A DNA stretch of 64,000 nt from the NCBI GenBank assembly GCA_002104895.1, contig MCFG01000256.1, positions 1 through 64,000 of the forward strand. The letters are read 5' to 3'. The position numbers and the translations under genes are program-made. The notes under the pieces are model-generated. The model was not told the origin of the DNA. It ran no database searches and saw nothing but the letters and a program-made list of their open reading frames with translations. This stretch comes from Anaeromyces robustus (taxonomy: Eukaryota; Neocallimastigomycota; Neocallimastigomycetes; Neocallimastigales; Neocallimastigaceae). This document shows, piece after piece, positions 35,343-46,793 of this stretch (positions within the stretch are counted from its first letter, which is position 1; each line of letters starts with the position of its first letter).

Positions 35343-36162
35343 TATATATATATAAAAGTATTTAATAAATTTAAATAAATAATATTTAATGAAAATCATT
35401 AATAAATATTTATTTAATAAATATTATTATTAAAAAAAAAAAAAGAAAAATATAAATAAAACAAAACAAAACAAAATAAATCAAATCAAATAAAATAAAA
35501 TAAAAAATATTAAAATTAAAAAAAACTGAAAAAAAAAATAAGAGAACAAAATAAAATAAAATAAAATAAAAAATATTAAAATTAAAAAAGCTGAAAAAAA
35601 AAATAAGAGAACAAAATAAAATAAAATAAAATAAAAAATATTAAAATTAAAAAAACTGAAAAAAAAAATAAGAGAACAAAATAAAATAAAATAAAATAAA
35701 ATAAAAAATATTAAAATTAAATAAAATTAAATAAAATTTTTCTAAATAGATTTTAGAGTTTCTTGAATAACTAATATAATTATTATGTATTAATTTTTTT
35801 ATTATTTATTACTTATTTTCTTTTTTTTCTTAGTCTTAATTAAAATTTTTATTTAGTATTATTAATAAATAGTTAAAAGTAACATTTTACTTGCATATAT
35901 AATATAGTTGAATATCAATGTTCTTTTTAATATATTATAATTATAAATATATTAAGTTGATAAAAAAAAATAATATATATATTATTATCTTCATTTTATC
36001 TTTTTTTATTATTTTTTTTATATACTTTATTTTTATATTATATTATTTTATTTTATTTATTTTATTTTAACTTTGCTTTTTCTTATTTATTATATTTCAT
36101 TTATTTTTCTTGATTTTATATTAGTATTTTTTAATATTTGAAATTTTATTTACAAATTATAC
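35343..36162. repeat. spacer with a 65-bp minisatellite
   Basis: A unit containing aatattaaaattaaaaaaac and tgaaaaaaaaaataagagaac is repeated with period 65 (the ctgaa element starts at 35526, 35591 and 35656), about 3.5 copies between 35490 and 35730. The rest to 36162 is A/T-rich without a gene. Confidence 0.85.
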
Positions 36163-36347
36163 CTAAAGGATTACCGTTCTAGTAAATGATAATGCTAGTA
36201 AAGCTAAAGCAAAGGCATAAGCTAATTAACTTTATCTAAAGTAAATAAGACTAAGGTAATAATTAAAGATATAATACCTAAGAGAGCTTGATAAAGCATT
36301 CCATTTCTTGTAGAGTAATAAAGTTCAGACGAAGAAATGTTGTTCAT
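36163..36347 (-). pseudogene. small two-helix membrane protein with one frameshift
   Basis: The minus strand from the ATG at 36347 reads MNNISSSELYYSTRNGMLYQ, then a hydrophobic helix (ALLGIISLIITLVLF), TLDKVN and a stop; in the next frame it continues AYAFALALLALSFTRTVIL and a stop at 36163. Total length fits about 61 codons less one base, so a single base is missing between the two helices. Composition and arrangement suggest a small hairpin membrane protein (ER or vesicle type). I do not recognise the family. It could be a recent pseudogene or a sequencing error in an otherwise intact gene. Confidence 0.5.
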
Positions 36348-38875
36348 TTGGTTTAAAAATATAATGCTATATAAATCTATTTACTTATATATGAATAAAA
36401 AAAATTTTTATATAGTTTTATATATTATTTTTTTAATGCTATTTTTTTATTTATTACATAATTATTAAAATTATTTTGTAATATTAATTATTTAAAATAT
36501 ATTACTAATTATTACTTTTACCTTTACTTTTTTTGATATTTTTTTCCTTTATTTTATTTTATTATACCACTACTTTTAATTTATCTTATTTCATTATTTA
36601 TTTTATTTTAGATAATTTTATAAATTATCTTATAAATTTTATTATAGAATTTTTATTTAAATTATGTATAATTTATATTATATTTTTATATTTTTTTTTA
36701 TAATTATTTTTTTTTTTTTAGTTATTTTAGAAATTTTAATAATTAAAAGAATATTCTTTTTTTTAAATTTAAAGAATGTTTAATATAAACTTAATCAATA
36801 AAAAAGTTTATATTTATTTTTTTCGGTAAAAAAAAAAGAAAATATTAGTTAATATACATTAATTTATTTACTATATTTATTTTTATGTTGTTGTTAACTT
36901 TTATTTATCATGAATTATAAAAAATTAAATTATTTTTAACCTTGTAACCCTTATACTTTAAATATAAATTACTTTAGAATTAAATAACAATAATAAAAAA
37001 GAAAGTTTGTAAAAAAAAATCAACGTTTTGAAATTCCATTAATATATAAAAATTTAACATAAAATTTTCAAAATAAGTTATTTATTCTTTTTTTTTTTTT
37101 TTTAAATTATTTATTTAGTGTAAATTTGTTGGGTTAATACTTACTGACTTAAATCCCAATTAATTTTTAGTAAGTAAAATAGTTAAACCAATACTTGAAT
37201 AAAAATTTATTTAAAAAATAATACAACAAATAAGTAATAAATGAACATCATCCAAATTATTTAGTATTAATTTGAAATCATAATTTTAGTTAATACTAAT
37301 TTTTAGTTAATATTAAATTTGGTAAATTTGAAATTATAATTTTAGTTTACTAAATTTAGTTATAATTTAAACTTCAATGGAAAATTTAAATAAAATATTT
37401 AAATTTAATTAGAATATAAGTAGAAGATACTTTTCTTTTTTTTTAAAAAAAAAAGTAAATTGATGTAATTATGATTAATAATATTTAAAAAATTTTTATG
37501 GTAAATTAAGGAATCAATAAATTTTTCATATATTAATAAATCAAATATTTTTTAAAAAAATTTTTTTTTTATTTTATTTACTATTATAATTCTTAGAAAT
37601 TGATATCCTAATCTTTTCATTTATTAAAAGAATATATATGTGTAAAAAGTGGATATATTAATATATTATTTTTATTATTAATTTTTTTTTTCATTTAAAT
37701 ATTTTTAATAGTACATATTCATTATATTAATTAAATAATGTTTATGTTATTATATAAGTTAATTTAATATATATTAATTAATATAACGTTTGTTAATATG
37801 CTTTTAGTTAAAATTAATTTATTAGAGTAATTTTTGTTAGTAATGCTAGTAATAATTATGAAATATTATACAGTTTACAACACACTAAATTTGTCAACAC
37901 AAATTGTAAGTTGGTTTTAATAATATGTTTATTATTAAAATAAAATAAATTGACTACACGTTTATATATTTAGTTACAATTAACTATTGAAATAATATCT
38001 CTAGAATTGAACTAGTAATTAAAGAGAGAGTTTAATAAAGATATTAAAGAGTTTTATTTTATAGAAAAATAAATGTATTTTAATAATTAATTTATGTATA
38101 TATCACATGACCAATACATTGATACGCGGGACTTTTATGTGCGCTGGTCGCTTTTAATAGTATAATTATATTTTATTATTTTATTAATTATTTAATTTTA
38201 TTACCAGAAAAATACCTCCGATCTAAAATAATTCCAAGACGAAGGATTATTAAAATTGAAAAATTTAAAAATAATATAAAATTAATAATTTTAAATAGTT
38301 ATTTAATATCTAATATATAAGAATATAAACTAATATATTATAAAATATATATTAAGAATATAGTAATAATATAAGAGTTATTTAAAATAATAATATATTT
38401 AACTATATAACAATATATGAATTATTATGTATAGTAATATATTTAGCTATATAATAATAATAAATTATTACTATATTTTGATTATACTTTAATATACTAT
38501 AATATTAATAATACATGAGAATATTAAAAATACATATAATAAAATATATTATATAATATATAAAAATAAAAGAATTATTTAATTTAATATAATAAAGAAT
38601 AAATATTTAATATATAATAAAAATATAAATAATAAATTATTTTAATAATTATTATTAAGAAAAGATATAAATTTAATATTTAATAATTATTATTAAATAT
38701 ACTAATATGTTGCTACACATATTAGTTTTACATCAACATTTTAAAGAATATAAAATTTAAATTAATATATTATTTTATTTTGTTTTATTTAATAATTAAA
38801 ATATAAATAAAAAATAAGTAAATAAATAAATAAGTAAATAAATAAATAAATAATAATAAATAAATAAATAAATAA

Positions 38876-38910
<35 letters not shown>

Positions 38911-38911
38911 A
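36348..38911. other. gene-free AT-rich region with a small GC-rich island
   Basis: No gene. A GC-richer stretch at about 38121-38155 (gatacgcgggacttttatgt, gcgctggtcgctttt) and another at 38214-38252 (cctccgatc, ccaagacgaagg) stand out. They may be fragments of a mobile element or RNA gene. (TAAA)n repeats lie at 38815-38911, where the solo LTR starts. Confidence 0.6.
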
Positions 38912-39198
38912 TGTTAGAATACAAAGAAAATAATTTTTAAATTATATTTAATAAACTTAAATTAAATGTCTTTGTTATTTTAATTTATCTCGTTGTTTAT
39001 TTTAATTAATGTAAATACGTTATGAACTCGTTGTATTTAATTTTTCTTTATATTATTATCAAGCCACGATTAGTATAAATACAAATGTATTTTCTTAAAT
39101 TTGTAAAACCTTGTAATTACCATATTTGTATATATACTATTAAATTTAAATAAATAAACTTTAATTATTATAAAAATTATTATAAAACTTTTTACTTC

Positions 39199-39203
<5 letters not shown>
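38912..39203 (+). repeat. solo copia-type LTR
   Basis: Starts TGTTAGAAT in a (TAAA)n array and ends near ttctaaaa, followed again by (TAAA)n. It contains tattatcaagccacgattag and tataaatac, the same promoter-like pairing as the intact copia LTR (tattatcaagccacaatt). No polyprotein lies on either side, so it is probably a solo LTR. The ataaa on both sides could be a target duplication but cannot be told from the array. Confidence 0.7.
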
Positions 39204-39236
<33 letters not shown>

Positions 39237-39544
39237 ATATAATAAATAAGTAATAAATAATAAATAATAAATAATAAATAATAAATAATAAATAATAAAT
39301 AATAAATAAATTATTATAAATAATAATAAATAATCTTATTTATTACATGTTTTACTATTTATTTTATTTTATTTTATTTCTTTAAATTAAGTAATAATTA
39401 TAAGAATAAATTATATTGATATTTTATCCAAATTATTTCTAAGTTTTTTCTTTTCTTGTGAATATAATTTATAACTTTTATCGATTATATTGTAATATTT
39501 ATTTATTAGTAAAAGTTTCTTCAGGATTAGTTAAACTTTCTAAT
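39204..39544. repeat. (TAAA/TAATAAA)n array and short spacer
   Basis: Simple repeats to about 39335, then A/T-rich DNA leading into the 3' side of a pseudogene. Confidence 0.85.
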
Positions 39545-40584
39545 CTAAGTGCGTCGTCGCTGTAATCCACATTCATCCATATTCATATATGAGTATCTAC
39601 TTTGATGTTTAACTTTTAATTGAGTAATGTTGTTTATACTTTCATATAACATATATGATATTTGTTTTTTCAAATCCATTGATGAAGCTTCATCTTCTAA
39701 TTTTTTTGTTAGTATTTTTAAAAACTCAATATCACCTTCAATAACTTTAAGATAATCAAAAATGTTAATACAATTATCTTTATACGTTTCTTCTTCTAAT
39801 TTAAGTTTTATTTCATTTATATCTTTACTTCCAAATTCATAATTTTTTGATTTATGAATTTGATTTTTGTTAAGGAATATCAATACATCTTTTGGGTTTG
39901 TAGTCATCTCATGACTATTAAAAATAGCTGATAATAATTTTGATTTTGTAAATATATATAATTTCATATTATATGATAGGGTAATACTACTCACACAAAA
40001 TATATTTGTAAAATAAAACATCAAATTTTGATAATTTTCCTCCCATTAACAATTTATTAACTGTTTTAATTTGACTAAATAATAAAGCTATAGATGTAGT
40101 ATCATCTACAATAGTATCTCTACCATTGTAATCATAATTATTTATCAGTAAAGAAGAAATATATTTCTCTATAATATTCATTCATATATTTGATAAATTA
40201 TTGTAACTATCCTTAAACTTTTCTAGACTGTATATGTCAAGTTTAAGTTCTCCTTTTTCTGTTATATACATTTTGAATAAATATTGTTCCAATTTTTTTA
40301 TAAACATTTTTAAAATATTTGGAAAATTTAATTAATGTCATATCATCATCATATTTCAAAATTTCACTATAAATAATGTACTTAATACTTTCAAATTCTG
40401 AAATATCAATAGTAAAATTAACCATAGTATTATTAAAGTTTTGAATCAGTTTATTCTTATAATCATAATAAATGTTATGATTATTAAGTTTATAATTAAA
40501 TGAAATATTTGGATTGTTAAATTCAATTTTACTTATTAATAAAATATCTTCGAAAAAAGAACGTGCTGTTGTATGGAACAACAA
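39545..40584 (-). pseudogene. broken gene of unknown family, copy A of a tandem pair
   Basis: Read right to left, protein-like blocks in changing frames are: SFFEDILLISKIEFNNPNI, NNTMVNFTIDISEFESIKY, LIKFSKYFKNVYKKIGTIFI, a frame change to EKGELKLDIYSLEKFKD, a stop, EKYISSLLINNYDYNGRD, TTSIALLFSQIKTVNKLLMG, another frame change, LYIFTKSKLLSAIFNSHEMT, NPKDVLIFLNKNQI, and a C-terminal part DYLKVIEGDIEFLKILTKKL. At least three frame breaks mean it cannot be translated as one protein unless small introns explain some. Copy B to the right shares at least two of the breaks. Relative to B this copy lacks a middle block after NKNQI. The composition (Asn, Ile, Lys, Phe-rich, helical) is like other gut-fungal orphan proteins; no domain recognised. 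Confidence 0.65.
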
Positions 40585-40740
40585 CAGCTGTATTAAAGTT
40601 TAAAAATAAAAAAAATTAATAATAAGATATTATATTATATACATTATATATATATTTTTTTGTTTTATTTTAAATGATAGTAATATTTTTTTTTAGTTTA
40701 CTCTTTACTATATATTAATACAGTTATTATTATTAATTTC

Positions 40741-41855
40741 ATCTTCTAATTTAAGTTTTATTTCATTTATATTCTTACTTCCAAACTTCATAATTTTTTG
40801 ATATTAATAATTCAGAATCGCTAAGCATTTATATTCTTCGTGTATAATCATTTTTGGTTAAATAAAATTTATAATTATTTTCATTTTTATTTTTATTTTC
40901 ATTTTCATTAATAAAAATAATTCTAAATTCCGATAAAAGAATTGAATATTCATGATATCATCATAATTATATTTACTTAATATATAAATAAAATCATCTA
41001 TTTCATAATAAATATAATAATATGGAATATAATGAATATAATAATATGGAATGTTATAAATATTTATAAATCTATTGTCAGCGTAAAAATAAAAATTGTT
41101 ATCCGTTACCATACAAACATCTTTTTCTTCTAAAATGTTATTATTCTTATCATTATCATAATTTTTCTTTATATAAACTGAACATCTTTTGATATATAAT
41201 AGTATTTTATTGCTATAAAGAATTTGATTTTTGTTAAGGAATATCAATACATCTTCTGGGTTTGTAGTCATCCCATGACTATTATAAATAGCTGATAATG
41301 ATTTTGATTTTGTAAATATATATAATTTCATATTATATGATAGGGTAATACTACTCACACAAAATATATTTGTAAAATAAAACATCAAATTTTGATAATT
41401 TTCCTCCCATTAACAATTTATTAACTGTTTTAATTTGACTAAATAATAAAGCTATAGATGTAGTATCATCTACAATAATATCTCCATCATTATAATCATA
41501 ATTATTTATCAGTAAAGAAGAAATATATTTCTCTATAATTTTTATATTCATTCCTATATTTAATAAATCATCGTAACTATTCTTAAACTTTTCTATATAT
41601 ATCAAGTTTATGTTCTCCTTTTTCTGTTATATACATTTTGAATAAATATTGTCCCAATTTTTTTATAAATATTTTTAAAATATTTGGAAAATTTAATTAA
41701 TGTTATATCATCATCATATTTCAAAATTTCACTATAAATACTGTACTTTATACTTTCAAATTCCGAAATATCAATAGTAAAATTAACCATAGTATTATTA
41801 AAGTTTTGAATCAGTTTATTCTTATTATCATCATAAATATTATGATTATTAAGTC
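40741..41855 (-). pseudogene. broken gene of unknown family, copy B of the tandem pair
   Basis: Closely matches copy A over 41220-41855 (for example VNFTIDISEFESIKYSIY, TTSIALLFSQIKTVNKLLMG, LYIFTKSKSLSAIYNSHGMT). After NKNQI it keeps a segment missing from copy A (LYIKRCSVYIKKNYDND, EKDVCMVTDNNFYFYADNRF, EIDDFIYILSKYNYDD) and then, near 40740-40800, a remnant of the C-terminal block shared with A (SKNYE, EIKLKLEDE). It has its own 5-bp deletion before EKFKNSYDD. An 11-residue tyrosine-rich repeat (IPYYYIHY/IPYYYIYY) looks like local slippage. Confidence 0.65.
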
Positions 41856-42188
41856 TTTTATATAATTAAATGAAAAATTAAATATGAATTAAATATATAT
41901 GTATATATTGAATATTTACAATAAATCAACCGTTTAAATTTTTTTATTATATTTATTTTTATTTATTACATATATATATTAATTTTTCTTATTATTTATT
42001 AAAATATTTTTAAAATAATTTATTAATTATAAATAATAATTACGTTTATTTTTTATATATTTATATATTTTTAATTAATTATTATATATTTTTTATCCCT
42101 ACTCTTTATTTCTATTATATATTTTTATTCTTCTTTTCATTATCATTGTAATTTATATTATTTATATTATTATTATTAATGATAATAA

Positions 42189-42227
<39 letters not shown>

Positions 42228-42234
42228 CAATATT

Positions 42235-42942
42235 TTTAATTTACGCTTGCTCCCAATACTATCAGGTATTAAATTAATATCGTGATGGTTTTTATTATTC
42301 TTATAATGGTTTGTATATTATATATATTGTATATAATAATAAATAATTATTCTTATAATGGTTTGTATATTATATATATTGTATATAATAATAAATAATT
42401 ATTCTTATAATGGTTTGTATATTATATATATTGTATATAATAATAAATAATTATTCTTATAATGGTTTGTATATTATATATATTGTATATAATAATAAAT
42501 AATTATTTTTATTAGTTTTTTAAAAATATAATTTTGACAAGAAATAATACAAAAAAAAAAAAAAAAAAAAAAAAACATACAAGGAATGTAATTTCTCTAA
42601 ATTTGCCAACTCATTTATAAACTCATATAATAATATATATGTAAATATTCTTTATTTTTAATAAGTAAAATAAAAAATTATAATTTTTGGATAAAATATA
42701 TATAAATTACATTTCAGTAAGAGAATTGTTTTTCACATTTAATTCCTTGATTCTGACTACAACTATTAAAACCCTAATTTACTATAGAATTTTCGTCGTT
42801 AAAAATATCGTCTTTATCATTACCTTTCAATGTATTAAAAGCATTTTCTAAAAGTTGACAATCGTAAAATACTATCAATCATCAAAAATGAAAATAATAT
42901 GTAATTTAAAAAAGAATTAAGAAATAATTTCAACATTTTCAT
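42235..42942 (-). pseudogene. decayed LRR gene, inverted paralogue of the 33555 gene
   Basis: From the minus-strand ATG at 42942 the region matches exon 1 of the LRR gene at 33555: CQLLENAFNTLKGNDKDD, NDENSIVN, a stop, GFNSCSQNQGIKCE, with frame breaks. Farther on, the 42581-42620 segment reads EFINELANLEKLHSL followed by a splice-like gt, matching exon 2 of the other gene (EELANLKYLYSL). At 42235-42285 another LRR (NLIPDSIGSKRKLK) matches exon 3. Four copies of a 52-bp repeat sit in the intron between the last two. No membrane exon was found. Stops and lost Cys residues mark it as dead. Confidence 0.7.
42297..42505. repeat. 52-bp tandem repeat, four near-identical copies
   Basis: The unit attcttataatggtttgtat plus attatatatattgtatataataataaataatt (given here in two parts because of length: the second is mostly A/T) starts at 42297, 42349, 42401 and 42453. 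Copies are identical by eye, so the expansion is recent. It lies in an intron-like part of the LRR pseudogene. Confidence 0.95.
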
Positions 42943-44589
42943 TTCTTGTTATTTAATTATTCAATTAATTAATTTTGCATTTATTTGTTGTTTTTAAGGT
43001 TCTTTTGTACATTTTGTTATTAAAACGGGGTTATACCTTATAATGATAAAATATTAATATGTTTTTTATATATAATATATTTTTTATAAAATATATTATA
43101 TAAAAAATATATGAATTTATTATGTAATATTTTTTATATTTAATATTAAAGCGTTAAATATATGAAAATATAAAAAAATTGCTTATAAATTTATTAAGAG
43201 TTATATATATATAAATTATATCATACAATTATGAACCAAAATTAGTAAATATAAAATAATATATTTGATATTTTTTTAATTTTTTTTTAAAGTTTTGATA
43301 ATATATATATATATTATTTGAAAAGGATATAACAAATATGTATATTTTATTGCTTTATTTAAAAATATAACTTTACGTTAATAATTAAAATAATTTACAT
43401 ATTTTATATTAATAATTGTGATAATTATGGTTAAAAATAAAATGATATAATCTATAACAACTATAGTTTATTAAAAGTTTTAATGCATTTTGATTATATA
43501 TTATATATAGAATTTTTACACTAAATAATGAAATAAAACATGTAATAAACTATATAAAAATAAAATAAAATAAAACAAAACATAAAATATTTTTTAAAAT
43601 AATAAATTTAATAAGTAATAAATAGTAAATAATATAATATTATATAATGGGTATGTTTCATATAAAAATAAAATTAAATCATTTTTTAAAAATAATTGAT
43701 AAAAAAAGGATATAAATAAAGTTATAAGAAATTTTACAAAGAATTAATAATAATGATATTATATTAGATATTAGATATTAATGTAATATTTTAATTTACT
43801 AATCATAAAGAAATTATTATATATTATTATGAAATTGAATGAACATTATAGATATAAGTTTATTAATATATATACATATATAAACTATTGAGTAATCATT
43901 AATGTAAATGTTTAAATTAATTATGGATATACTAATAAAAATAATATTATTTTTATAAATTAATGAGCAAAATGAAAGATAAAGATTATTCAATTTCATT
44001 AATAATTGAAAATAATAATAATAAAATTGATAAATTCATTACTATAAAAATATGCTAATGATAATATTTTTTTTTTAGAATTGATAATTTCATTAGAATA
44101 ATAGTTAATAATAATGAATGATAAATATATAAAATATTGGAAATATATTTCGATTTTTGTAATGTCAAATTTTCATTGGGAATAAATATTTTTAAGTTAT
44201 TAAATATTGTTGAAATTTTTTGAAATTTTATTTATTTAATTACTATTAATTATTTATTCTTTATTATTAATTTAAATTATTATCAAAAGAGGAAAATGTT
44301 TATCCAAATAATTTTTCACATATGTTATTTCTTTTTTCTTTTATAAAACAAATAATTGAATTGTTATAAATAAATGTAAATTTAATTAATATAATAATAT
44401 AGATATTTTTTCATTATCTAAATCAAAATTTATTAAATATATATTGTTTAAATAAAGATAATAATATTTATATAATGTTAGGTATTCATGAATTATATGG
44501 TAATGAATAATATTAAAGAAAGAGTACATTGAATTAATTCATAATAATATAAATCAATCAATTTATCATTAAGTAAAAAGACTAAGAGA
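42943..44589. other. AT-rich spacer, no clear gene
   Basis: Between 43840 and 44560 some stretches (for example gttaggtattcatgaattat, IHELYGNE in one frame) hint at old coding DNA, but nothing classifiable remains. The rest is A/T-rich. Confidence 0.55.
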
Positions 44590-44968
44590 ATGAATATGGA
44601 CATTTTTTACAATAGTAGCTGTCAATCTACCAATGTTGTAGTAAATATGATTGGTGTGATAATACAGTTGTTCATTATGATAAAGGATGTCAGAGTGATT
44701 TTGGAAAAAAATGATAATTTTAATACTACTATTACTACCATCATCACTATTACTACCACTACTACCACTACGACATCTCATATACTTGAACCTACTAATC
44801 TTTTTAGTCAAAGTGGTAAAGACATTGGAACTTATTTATCTGGTCAATATTGTAGTAGATATAGATGGTATAGTAATACATATAGTTATTGAGGTAAAAG
44901 GATGTCAATGTGAATTTGGAAAATGTAATTCAATATTAATAAAAAAAATAAGATATTTAATTAATTAA
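44590..44968 (+). pseudogene. decayed chitin-binding protein with two hevein-type (CBM18) modules
   Basis: Module 1 (44631-44711) reads QCCSKYDWCDNT and then HYDKGCQSDFGK, followed by a stop; this is the hevein core with two Gly changed to Asp. A Thr-rich linker (about 44725-44790), typical of secreted fungal enzymes, leads to module 2 (44800-44929): SGKDIGTYLSGQYCSRYRWY, a stop where a Cys is expected, a frame change, and GCQCEFGKC. In module 2 several conserved Cys are Tyr and conserved Gly are Arg or Ser. The linker and the two modules lie in more than one frame, so no functional protein is made. The parent gene was probably a secreted chitin-binding or chitin-modifying protein, or a polysaccharide deacetylase with CBM18 modules, as common in gut fungi. 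Confidence 0.7.
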
Positions 44969-46324
44969 TCAAAAAATAAAATATTTAATAAAATATAATA
45001 TTTAAATAATTTATATATATATAATGATAAAACATTTTGTAAAAATACATCCGAAAATTTAAAAACTATTTATAAAAATAATATTATTAATGGTTAATTC
45101 TATATAACAATAACGTCAATAATAATATATAATATATTTAATTTAAAATTAATTACAATCTTTTATTGATTTGATTTCCATTTCAATACTATATAGATGT
45201 ATAATACATTTTTATTATAACTTATGTATAGGTAATATTTAAATAATTTATATATGATATTTAAATATATATATACATATAAATTAATAAAATTATAATT
45301 GAAAAGAATAAAATATATAATAAAATATTATTATATTTCATATATTATTTAAAGAACATCTAAGAGAAGTTTTAACTTTTGCCTGTTATTACTTATTTTT
45401 TTTGTACTGTAAGATTTAAGGAGTATTTTACCCAATTAATATTGGATTTTTATATAGTTTTTTTAATAACATAATTAAAAAAAATATATAACTATTAAAT
45501 TGTTTTACAAACCAATTTAATGCATTATTTTTTATTGGAAAATTAAAAAATTAGTTGATTAAGCATGGGTAAAATTTATCGAACATTGTAAACAATTTAG
45601 TGGCATTATTATTAATCCATGTATAGATATAATTCAAAAATCATTTGGCAAAAGGACATATTATTTTTTTTTAGTTTTTTGTTTTCATGGAAATAATTAA
45701 AAGACGGCACATGATTAATTATGAATAAGTATTTATAATATAAATAATCAATCTAAAAAATGAATCATTTACTTAAGCCAAAATTAGAATATGTTTATAA
45801 ATATATCCTTGGAAATGAATCAGTAGAAATAACAAAATAGGTTATATAAAAAATATATAGTTTTTTAATTTAACAATATTCCTGAGTATATTTTCATTTT
45901 TCAAAATCAAATAAAAAATTAAGACTAGCTATTTTTATTACATTACAATCTATTCAAATTCATACCTATGAAAACTCATAGTAATTAAATCATATGTAAT
46001 TAAATCATATTGTTTTGTCTGTTTTCCTTTTATATTTATCTTATATTTGTTCATATTATTTATGTTTAAATTTATAATATATTATAATTATAAATAAAAC
46101 CATATATTAAATTATGTTATTTATATATATAATATATTATACTAATTTCTCATACATTTTTTGAACTTAAAAAATGTAATACTTATAAAATATAATATTG
46201 TAATATATTAAATTATTTAATTGTATTACTTTTTTAATTAACTATATTTGATTATAATATTGTTCAATTTTTAATAATTCTTAGTCATAACCATAAAATT
46301 AATTGTACTATAATCATAATAATA

Positions 46325-46360
<36 letters not shown>

Positions 46361-46406
46361 TAATAATTCTTAGTCATAACAAAAAATTAATTAGTACTAT
46401 TAGTAT

Positions 46407-46459
<53 letters not shown>

Positions 46460-46793
46460 TGTATTATTTATAATATTTAGAAGATATATTTTTTATAATA
46501 TTTAAAAGATAATTGTCACAAAATAGAAATATAAATAACAAAGTTTATTCCTCAATATTTTTAATTTTTCTTTAAAAAAAAAAAAAAAATAAAAAATACG
46601 TTGTATTTTTTTTTTGTATAAATTTGTATTAATAAAAATTACTAAAAAGTTTCAAATTTTGAAATTTCAATTACATTTAAAATTATTAAAAATTTAATTG
46701 AATTTAAAATTTTTATTAATAAATAAATAATAATTAGAATTAAATAAATAATATAGTAATTATTATTTATAATTAAGAATATAAAAAGAAAAA
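44969..46793. other. AT-rich spacer containing a short gene relic
   Basis: Apart from the relic at 45551-45840 listed separately, it holds (AAT)n arrays at 46318-46362 and 46408-46458 and otherwise A/T-rich DNA. The last 50 bp form the leader of the serpin gene. Confidence 0.65.
45551..45840 (+). pseudogene. gene relic of unknown family
   Basis: One frame reads LVD, a stop, AWVKFIEHCKQFSGIIINPC and IDIIQKSFGKRTYYFFLVFC, then stops; another reads MNHLLKPKLEYVYKYILGNE and SVEITK before a stop at 45840. The composition is protein-like and GC content is above the flanks, but stops break it. I do not recognise the family. Confidence 0.45.

Noticed and set aside
42297-42505. CRISPR array
   Set aside because: Units are contiguous 52-bp repeats without unique spacers, in a eukaryotic context; simple tandem repeat.
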